A stretch of 21,714 nucleotides of DNA from an uncultured Bacillaceae bacterium (GTDB lineage Bacteria > Bacillota > Bacilli > Bacillales > Pradoshiaceae). Positions 6,972-12,403 of the stretch are shown in pieces (position 1 is the stretch's first letter; every line of letters begins with the position of its first letter). The position numbers were made by a program, and so were the translations under genes. The notes beneath the pieces were generated by a model. It did not search any database, was not told the origin of the DNA, and saw only the letters and a list, made by a program, of their open reading frames with translations. The stretch spans positions 1 through 21,714 of the forward strand of contig CAJGCH010000018.1 in assembly GCA_904501845.1 (NCBI GenBank), given 5' to 3'.

Positions 6972-8252
6972 TTAATAACGCCTTCTTTTCACAGAGGAAG
7001 GGATTTTCAGCTGCTCCCTGTATTTCGCCACTGTTCTTCTCGAAATGACAATTCCCTTGTCTTGTTTCAGAATGTCGGCAATCGCCTGATCTGATAAGGG
7101 TGCCTCCTTCTCTTCTGCTCCGATTAAATTGGCGATTTCCTCCTTGACCTTTAAGGCTGATGCATCGCCATCCTGATCTGTATGCAATCCAGCCGAAAAG
7201 AATATCTTCATTGGGATTGTCCCATATGGGGTTTCCACCATCTTGTCACGCACGGCCCTGCTCACGGTCGATTCATGAATATCCAGAATCTCGGCAATCT
7301 CCTTCATCACAAGCGGTTTAATAGAGTCTGGTTTCCCCGTCAGGAAATAATCGATTTGTTTTTCTATAATCGTATTTGTCACATGCAGCAGCGTCTTATT
7401 CCTTTGCTCGATGGCCTTTTGTAACCATTTATATTCCATTCGTTTTTGGTGTATATAGTGCACAGCCGCTTCATCATGCTGACCCTCTATGCCAATCGAG
7501 AAATCCCTAATTCTCACCCGGCAAGATTCAATAATTTCCGCGACAAGTTTCCCCTTCGAAAGGCAGACCCTCACATCCGGCATACAATATTGGGAACGCT
7601 CGGACCCAAATGCAGCTCCAGGCCGAGGATTATACAGCTGAATTTGGTCAAACACTTGCTGAATCTCCACAACCGGTATATTAAGCATTTTCGACAGCTT
7701 CTTCCATTTCTTCTCCACAAATAAGGTGAAGTAATCCGTCAGCAAAACCTCTAATAAAGCGCTTTCATTTTTGTTCCTTCTCGCTTGAATAATCAAGCAT
7801 TCACTCAAGCTTTCCGCCCCCACCCCCACAGGGTCCAGTGTATGAAGGATGGTTCTTGCGGTCTCCCATTCCGCTTGCCGGACCGGGAAAACCTCATTGA
7901 TTTCCTCATATGTAAGCCTTAAGTAACCATTATCATCAATATTATCTATCATATAATTCAGGACTCTTTGCTCTTTCAGATCCATTGCCTTGAAGGGAAT
8001 CTGGCCTTTTAAGTACGCATGCAAATCAGGACGTTCATCACTAATTTGATGTATCCATGACATGTCTCCTTGCTTCCAGCTGCTTGACGATTGATATCCG
8101 CTCTCCACCTCAATCAATGGATTGTCTAAGGCTTTACTCTCCATAAATGCGGTAAGTTCAATAGCTGGATATTGCAGAAGCATAATCGCCTGACTCAATT
8201 CCGGCGTCATCGCCAGCTTCAAGCTCTGCTGTTGAAATAATCCCATCTCCAT
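6972..8252 (-). CDS. rpoN: RNA polymerase sigma-54 factor (SigL)
   Basis: Directs RNA polymerase to -24/-12 promoters, which open only with an AAA+ activator. In Bacillus this governs use of arginine, levan, branched-chain amino acids and similar. Residues ~1-45 are the activator-interacting region (QQSLKLAMTPELSQAIMLLQ). The core-binding domain follows (DPVGVGAESLSECL is a hallmark), then a helix-turn-helix (MKEIAEILDIHESTVSRAV). The C-terminal RpoN box ISRRTVAKYREQLKIP reads the -24 element. I place the start at the ATG at 8250-8252 (MEMGLFQQQS): GAGG lies 9 nt upstream and 426 residues fits SigL of ~436. In-frame upstream starts add an unconserved 9-17 residue extension. No -24/-12 promoter was found in this window. 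Confidence 0.95.
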   Translation of the reverse strand: MEMGLFQQQSLKLAMTPELSQAIMLLQYPAIELTAFMESKALDNPLIEVESGYQSSSSWKQGDMSWIHQISDERPDLHAYLKGQIPFKAMDLKEQRVLNYMIDNIDDNGYLRLTYEEINEVFPVRQAEWETARTILHTLDPVGVGAESLSECLIIQARRNKNESALLEVLLTDYFTLFVEKKWKKLSKMLNIPVVEIQQVFDQIQLYNPRPGAAFGSERSQYCMPDVRVCLSKGKLVAEIIESCRVRIRDFSIGIEGQHDEAAVHYIHQKRMEYKWLQKAIEQRNKTLLHVTNTIIEKQIDYFLTGKPDSIKPLVMKEIAEILDIHESTVSRAVRDKMVETPYGTIPMKIFFSAGLHTDQDGDASALKVKEEIANLIGAEEKEAPLSDQAIADILKQDKGIVISRRTVAKYREQLKIPSSVKRRRY

Positions 8253-8411
8253 CTTCAACAACCTCGCCCCCTGCTTCATAGTACTTTCTTTAATAGTAGT
8301 CAATCAGCAGATAATGAGCAAGGGACATATTGGCTGAATTTGGATAATATGTTATCAAAAAAATAACTATCTACTGAGTGTGTCAATAAACATTATCCTA
8401 TCGCCATTAAG

Positions 8412-8447
8412 CAAAAAAGAACAGACCCCTGAATCGGGACTGTTCTA
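8412..8447 (-). terminator. Intrinsic terminator after manganese catalase
   Basis: Minus-strand AGAACAG...CTGTTCT (7 bp), one mismatch and a CCC/GGG inner stem are followed by TTTTTT (8418-8413). It starts about 10 bp after the catalase stop. Confidence 0.88.
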
Positions 8448-8455
8448 AAGAATCA

Positions 8456-9325
8456 TCACATCATACTAGGCGGTATATTCTTATCCTGCGTGTTGCTCTT
8501 GATTGCGCTTGGCGGGGTATCATGAATATAAGGCGGTGCCGGTTTCAGCTTCGGTTTCGGGGCAAAAGGTACAGGCTCCGGCACATAATTGAACACTCCC
8601 TTGCCATCAGGAGCCGGGCCTTTAGCCCATGAGCCTTGGGCGCTTTTGCTGCCTTGAGAGAAATTGAATAATGTGTAGGACACTTCCTGTTTCTCGAGCT
8701 TCCGCGGGAAGGTTGTCGGAACAACAATATCTCCCTCTGCCGCTTCCAGCTCCTTAATCGCTGCAATCCACTGATTTTGATGCATGGTGTCACGAGCAAT
8801 CAAGAATGAAAGTAAGTCTTTTACTCCACGATCATTTGTCGCCTCATATAAACGTACTGCTTGGAGCCGGCCTTGGGATTCCGCATTCAAATTGGCTCTG
8901 AAATCAGCAAGTAAATTACCGCTAGCCACAATATAATCAGCTGTCCAACGATTGCCCACACTATCTGCCGGCATGGCTCCTAATCCTGAGACAATTGCAT
9001 GCTGAGGATTCATGCCCCCCAAAATGGCACCGAGAACAGGATCTTTTGCCGCTTCTTCTAAATCACCGACTGGGGCTCCATCCAAGAGCCTCGCAATCAT
9101 GGTGGCAAGCATCTCAATATGACCGATTTCTTCCGTAGCCGTGTCTAAAAGAAGATCCTTATACTTGCCGTCTCCCCGTACACTCCACCCTTGAAATAAG
9201 TATTGAAGCGCCACTGAAATCTCTCCAAACTGTCCTCCCAAGACCTCCTGCATTTGCTTCGCAAAAAGGGGATCCGGCCTTTCTGGTTTCGCCTGATACT
9301 GCAGCTCCTTAATATGATAAAACAC
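8456..9325 (-). CDS. Manganese (non-haem) catalase
   Basis: Dimanganese enzyme that dismutates hydrogen peroxide. The ferritin-like four-helix bundle carries all the expected ligands: Glu35 (FGEISVALQY), Glu66 and His69 (ATEEIGHIEM), Glu149 (NLNAESQGR) and His182 (DTMHQNQW). These positions match characterised manganese catalases almost exactly. At 289 residues it is near full length, like the B. subtilis general-stress protein YdbD rather than the shorter spore-coat CotJC. The tail from about residue 245 is rich in proline and lysine (PEPVPFAPKPKLKPAPPYI). The start is a GTG at 9323-9325 with GAGGTG 5 nt upstream. It is transcribed alone, between the tRNA terminator and its own terminator. 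I see no convincing sigma-A or sigma-B promoter in the ~90 bp upstream. Confidence 0.95.
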   Translation of the reverse strand: MFYHIKELQYQAKPERPDPLFAKQMQEVLGGQFGEISVALQYLFQGWSVRGDGKYKDLLLDTATEEIGHIEMLATMIARLLDGAPVGDLEEAAKDPVLGAILGGMNPQHAIVSGLGAMPADSVGNRWTADYIVASGNLLADFRANLNAESQGRLQAVRLYEATNDRGVKDLLSFLIARDTMHQNQWIAAIKELEAAEGDIVVPTTFPRKLEKQEVSYTLFNFSQGSKSAQGSWAKGPAPDGKGVFNYVPEPVPFAPKPKLKPAPPYIHDTPPSAIKSNTQDKNIPPSMM

Positions 9326-9413
9326 CCAATCACCTCATTTTTTCAACTCACATCATTGTATACAGCTTCTTCCAATGAGGTGCTTGCCTGCCTTCTGTGT
9401 GGTATGTATAAAA

Positions 9414-9450
9414 TGAAAAAAGGCCCTCCAAGCAATCGCTTGAAGAGCCT
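9414..9450 (-). terminator. Intrinsic terminator after tRNA-Arg
   Basis: A 13-bp stem (9438-9450 with 9421-9433; two wobble pairs on the minus-strand transcript) with a 4-nt loop and a six-T tail. It begins about 17 nt beyond the tRNA 3' end. Confidence 0.9.
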
Positions 9451-9466
9451 CTTATGTACTTCGCTA

Positions 9467-9538
9467 CGCCCTTGGAGGGAATCGAACCCCCAGCTCAAGA
9501 ACCGGAATCTTGTGTTTTATCCGTTAAACTACAAGGGC
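9467..9538 (-). tRNA. tRNA-Arg (anticodon CCG)
   Basis: On the minus strand a 72-nt cloverleaf is complete: acceptor GCCCTTG/CAAGGGC (7 bp), discriminator G, D arm with TTTAACGGATAAAAC, and anticodon stem CAAGA/TCTTG around loop TTCCGGT. The anticodon is therefore CCG, reading Arg codon CGG. The T arm is GGGGG TTCGATT CCCTC. The 3' CCA is not encoded and must be added after transcription. It stands alone, with its own promoter and terminator. Confidence 0.96.
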
Positions 9539-9561
9539 AAAATGTTAGCCTACAAAAATAT

Positions 9562-9590
9562 ATTATAATGAAAGCAATCGAATTTGGCAA
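9562..9590 (-). promoter_or_regulatory. Sigma-A promoter of tRNA-Arg
   Basis: Minus-strand TTGCCA (9585-9590), a 17-nt spacer and a perfect TATAAT (9562-9567) place the start near 9555, about 17 nt before the tRNA 5' end. Confidence 0.82.
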
Positions 9591-9748
9591 GAACTATTCC
9601 CCGAGGTTTACAATATTCAAACTTGGGTAAGATGGTTAGCAGGAAGTTTTACGTCATTATCGCTCTACCCTTTGCCTTTTCGGATATACATAAACTCAGA
9701 AGGAAGTCACCGACTTGAACAAGGATTTTCCGAATCAGGCGTCTTTTG

Positions 9749-9765
9749 TTTGACCTTTATTGACC
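9749..9765 (+). promoter_or_regulatory. CtsR operator of clpP
   Basis: TTTGACC-TTT-ATTGACC is, on the opposite strand, GGTCAAT-AAA-GGTCAAA, the direct heptad repeat with 3-nt spacer bound by the heat-shock repressor CtsR. One heptad is perfect and the other has one change. It overlaps the -35 box of the clpP promoter, so bound CtsR should block polymerase; heat inactivation of CtsR would induce clpP. Confidence 0.9.
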
Positions 9766-9779
9766 AAAAGGTGTATGAT
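9750..9779 (+). promoter_or_regulatory. Sigma-A promoter of clpP
   Basis: TTGACC (9750-9755), an 18-nt spacer and TATGAT (9774-9779) predict a start near 9786 and a ~40-nt leader to the clpP ATG. The rest of the gap between the tRNA promoter and here (9591-9748) holds nothing I recognise. Confidence 0.7.
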
Positions 9780-9826
9780 GAAAATACGAAGTGAATATGT
9801 TTGAATACATAAAGGAGGAGAAACAA

Positions 9827-10435
9827 ATGAATTTAATCCCTACAGTCATTGAACAAACAAACCGCGGAGAACGTGCTTATGATATTTATTCCCGCTTGCT
9901 TAAAGACCGTATTATCATGCTCGGAAGTGCCATCGATGACAATGTGGCTAACTCCATCGTTGCCCAGCTTCTGTTTCTAGAAACAGAAAACCCGGACAAA
10001 GACATTTACCTATACATTAACAGCCCTGGCGGAAGCATCACTGCTGGTATGGCAATCTATGATACAATGCAATACATTAAACCGCAAGTCTCCACTATCT
10101 GTATCGGTATGGCGGCATCCATGGGAGCGTTCCTTCTTGCAGCAGGCGAGAAAGGCAAACGCTTCGCTCTTCCAAACAGCGAAGTCATGATTCACCAACC
10201 GCTTGGCGGCGCACAAGGTCAAGCAACTGAAATTGAAATCGCTGCAAAGCGCATTCTCTTCATGCGCGAGCGCTTGAACCAAATTCTAGCTGAACGCACT
10301 GGCCAATCACTAGAAACAATCTCACGTGACACAGAGCGCGACAACTTCATGACAGCTGATCGTGCCCTTGAATACGGTCTTGTAGACCGCATCATCACTC
10401 GCAACGTTACAGACGCTGCAAAGAAAAACGACTAA
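9827..10435 (+). CDS. clpP: ATP-dependent Clp protease proteolytic subunit
   Basis: Serine protease subunit that forms the double-heptamer chamber and works with ClpC, ClpX or ClpE in protein quality control, competence and sporulation. The start is the ATG at 9827-9829, directly after AAAGGAGGAG; a GTG at 9791 in the same frame adds 12 unconserved residues, ahead of the ribosome binding site. The protein has 202 residues (B. subtilis ~197). The catalytic triad is intact: Ser98 in GMAASMGAFLL, His123 in EVMIHQPLGG, and Asp172 in TERDNF. The oxyanion loop YINSPGGS is at residues ~63-70. Monocistronic: own CtsR-controlled promoter and own terminator. Confidence 0.98.
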   Translation: MNLIPTVIEQTNRGERAYDIYSRLLKDRIIMLGSAIDDNVANSIVAQLLFLETENPDKDIYLYINSPGGSITAGMAIYDTMQYIKPQVSTICIGMAASMGAFLLAAGEKGKRFALPNSEVMIHQPLGGAQGQATEIEIAAKRILFMRERLNQILAERTGQSLETISRDTERDNFMTADRALEYGLVDRIITRNVTDAAKKND

Positions 10436-10462
10436 TACCAACTTTGGGAATCTCCCATGTAT

Positions 10463-10507
10463 AGAAGCAGGCGGAAAACCACACGGTTAGCTGCCTGCTT
10501 CTTTTTT
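10463..10507 (+). terminator. Intrinsic terminator of clpP
   Basis: Perfect 10-bp outer stem AGAAGCAGGC / GCCTGCTTCT (10463-10472 with 10493-10502), an inner AACC/GGTT pairing and a T-run to 10507, 27 bp after the clpP stop. Confidence 0.92.
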
Positions 10508-10589
10508 ATGCGACATGATGCCTGCACCCTTCTCGAACATCCTCCTAACGCCTAAAAACTCTCATTTTATCTCTCTAATTGTTTATCAC

Positions 10590-10618
10590 TTTACCATAAT
10601 AAAGATTTATGTTAGGAT
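10590..10618 (+). promoter_or_regulatory. Extended -10 sigma-A promoter of the APC antiporter leader
   Basis: TTTACC (10590-10595), a 17-nt spacer ending in TGT, and TAGGAT (10613-10618) form a promoter with a TGn extended -10. The start would be near 10625, giving an untranslated leader of about 205 nt before the antiporter ATG. Confidence 0.6.
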
Positions 10619-10657
10619 AAAGCATACTTTAATTCTACTAGCTAAGGAGTGCTGATT

Positions 10658-10702
10658 ATGTTATCTCTTTCATACCGACATCGACATCATCATAACAGCT
10701 GA
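10658..10702 (+). CDS. Histidine-rich 14-residue leader peptide
   Basis: A 14-codon ORF, MLSLSYRHRHHHNS and then TGA, initiated by an ATG with AAGGAG 8 nt upstream, as good a ribosome binding site as any in the window. Four of the last seven residues are His (positions 8, 10, 11, 12) and two Arg, both CGA codons, are interleaved. It lies within the 5' leader of the APC antiporter, after a promoter and before a hairpin plus intrinsic terminator, the layout of an attenuator leader peptide. I infer that ribosome stalling at the His (or His/Arg) codons controls read-through into the antiporter gene. It could instead be a chance small ORF, but its initiation signal, composition and placement together make that less likely. 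Confidence 0.65.
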   Translation: MLSLSYRHRHHHNS

Positions 10703-10723
10703 CCTTATGCTCATTTAAATAAT

Positions 10724-10794
10724 GGGTACAGGGTCGTTTGCCTGTGCCCGCTTTGGATAATGACCCATGCGGGAGGATGACTGCATGGTTTTTT
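10724..10794 (+). promoter_or_regulatory. Attenuator: anti-antiterminator hairpin, antiterminator alternative and leader terminator
   Basis: Hairpin 1 pairs 10724-10732 with 10741-10749 (9 bp, one G-U). The terminator pairs CCATGCGG (10765-10772) with CTGCATGG (10781-10788), followed by six T (10789-10794). Two competing pairings would break the terminator: GGGTCGTT (10731-10738) with AATGACCC (10759-10766), 8 bp including one G-U; or ATGGGT (10722-10727) with ACCCAT (10763-10768). Both also use bases of hairpin 1. GACCTT at 10701-10706, overlapping the leader stop, can pair with AGGGTC at 10730-10735. The structures are seen by base pairing; the switch is inference. I see no T-box consensus and no known riboswitch core. 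Confidence 0.6.
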
Positions 10795-10828
10795 GTGCTT
10801 ACTTTCAAAAACAGAGGAGATATTCATC

Positions 10829-12223
10829 ATGAATCAAAAAAAATGGGGTTTCTGGATTTTAACGATGTTCGTGGTTGGCAATATGGTCGGAGGCGGAATC
10901 TTCATGCTTCCGGCAAATCTATCAAAAGTGGCAAGTCCAGCCGGAGCTACACTTGCATGGCTAATGACAGGATTCGGAGTTTTAATGATTGCGCTCGTAT
11001 TCGGCAATCTCGCCATCCGGAAGCCAGAATTGAAAACTGGGCCGCAAAGCTATGCACAGGCTTTCTTTCAATCACCAAAGGCTGGCAGAATGGCCGGCTA
11101 CGCCATCGCTTGGGGATACTGGGCTGCAAACTGGGCCGCAACCGCATCCGTCATCATTTCGTTTGCCGGATATATGTCGACCTTCTTCCCAATTATGGTC
11201 AGTGGAAAAATCATTTGGTCAACAGGCTCATTCAATCTGGAGCTTGGCAATTTCTTAACATTCGCTGTCTGCTCCATCATGCTTTGGGGCATCCAATATA
11301 TCCTGGTCAAAAGCTTCAATAGTGCCGGGAAACTGAATTTGCTCGCAACAATCACAAAGGTAATCGGCTTCACCTTATTCATCGTCGCGACCATCTTTAT
11401 CTTTGATTCAACCAATCTCCTAAATGGCAAGGATTTCGTAAATGCCGATGGAACGACCAGCTCTATGCTCGGCCAATTAAATGGAGCAGCGATTGCGACT
11501 CTCTGGGCCTTCATTGGCGTTGAGGCTGCCGTTATGCTGTCCAACAGAGCAAAGTCACAAACTGATGTGAAGAAAGCAACCATTACAGGCTTGATCATTT
11601 CAATCGCCATCTATGTGGGGATCACCCTTTTAACGATGGGCGCTCTATCTCAGGAAGAGCTCCAGCATTCTCAAAAGCCGCTTGTTGATGCCCTTCAGGC
11701 AGCTATTGGCACAAACGGAGCTTATATTTTGGCAGGGTTAGCCCTGATATCTCTTTTTGGCTCAACGGTTGGATGGATCGTGGTCAGCTCTGAGGTTCCC
11801 TATCAGGCGGCAAGAGCCAAGCTGTTCCCTTCTGCTTTTGCTAAAACAAATAAAAAGGGAAGTCCTGTGTTTTCCTTAACCATGACCAATCTGTTAACAC
11901 AATTCTTCTTATTCGCAACCATTTCAGGAACCATCATGGAAGCCTATCAATTCGCGATGGTCGTCGCAACCTTGGCCTACCTGATTCCCTATTTGGTTTC
12001 TGTCATCTACCAGCTGAAATTAGTCATTACTGGGGAAACATACGAAAACCACCAACGGTCACGCAAGCTAGATTCGATTATCACTGTCCTTGCCTTGATT
12101 TACTCCCTATGGGTAATCAAAACCGGGACAGCGGACCTCCAGACCTTCTTCCTCGGCATCGGACTTTTCGTGTTAGGCCTTTTGTTATATCCAATCTTGA
12201 TGAAAAAGAATACATCTCAATAA
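10829..12223 (+). CDS. APC-superfamily amino-acid permease/antiporter (basic amino acid/polyamine antiporter type)
   Basis: An integral membrane protein of 464 residues with about 12 hydrophobic segments. The first has the APC substrate-binding motif GNMVGGGIFMLPANL at residues ~16-30. The overall pattern (LKTGPQSYAQAFF, GYWAANWAATASVIISF, ATLWAFIGVEAAVMLSNRA) fits the arginine/ornithine, lysine and histidine/histamine antiporters, and also B. subtilis YvsH. I choose the ATG at 10829-10831 because GAGGAG lies 9 nt upstream; an in-frame upstream start at 10793 lies inside the leader terminator's T-run. It is monocistronic with its own terminator. Its leader encodes a His-rich peptide and a terminator, which suggests that the substrate is histidine or a mix of basic amino acids. 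The substrate cannot be proved from sequence. Confidence 0.92.
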   Translation: MNQKKWGFWILTMFVVGNMVGGGIFMLPANLSKVASPAGATLAWLMTGFGVLMIALVFGNLAIRKPELKTGPQSYAQAFFQSPKAGRMAGYAIAWGYWAANWAATASVIISFAGYMSTFFPIMVSGKIIWSTGSFNLELGNFLTFAVCSIMLWGIQYILVKSFNSAGKLNLLATITKVIGFTLFIVATIFIFDSTNLLNGKDFVNADGTTSSMLGQLNGAAIATLWAFIGVEAAVMLSNRAKSQTDVKKATITGLIISIAIYVGITLLTMGALSQEELQHSQKPLVDALQAAIGTNGAYILAGLALISLFGSTVGWIVVSSEVPYQAARAKLFPSAFAKTNKKGSPVFSLTMTNLLTQFFLFATISGTIMEAYQFAMVVATLAYLIPYLVSVIYQLKLVITGETYENHQRSRKLDSIITVLALIYSLWVIKTGTADLQTFFLGIGLFVLGLLLYPILMKKNTSQ

Positions 12224-12233
12224 TCCGCTGATG

Positions 12234-12270
12234 AGAGCTATCCCTTAAACAGGGATAGCTCTTTTTTTTT
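12234..12270 (+). terminator. Intrinsic terminator of the APC antiporter
   Basis: A perfect 12-bp stem AGAGCTATCCCT / AGGGATAGCTCT with a 5-nt loop, followed by eight further T residues, 10 bp after the stop codon. Confidence 0.95.
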
Positions 12271-12403
12271 GGGCATTTCCGATTAAAGATTACGCATACT
12301 CACCCCTACTTTCTTACTATTTTTGGAATATTAGAGGAATTCTGACATTTTATACCGAATATAAACAGTCTTACATCATTATAAATTTCTAGGGGGAATC
12401 GAA

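Noticed and set aside
9583..9600. Sigma-54 -24/-12 promoter (TTTGGCAAGAACTATTCC)
   Set aside because: The -24-like TGGC is present but the -12 element is TTCC instead of TTGC at the proper spacing; on the other strand the same bases are the -35 of the tRNA promoter.
10625..10828. T-box or lysine riboswitch in the antiporter leader
   Set aside because: The leader is only ~200 nt, lacks the T-box GGUGG-type antiterminator sequence and a specifier stem, and shows no conserved lysine-riboswitch core; the small ORF explains the layout better.
10738..11322. 194-codon open frame on the plus strand at the start of the APC antiporter
   Set aside because: It is the antiporter gene read in another frame; it lacks hydrophobic segments and a Shine-Dalgarno, and begins inside the leader hairpin.
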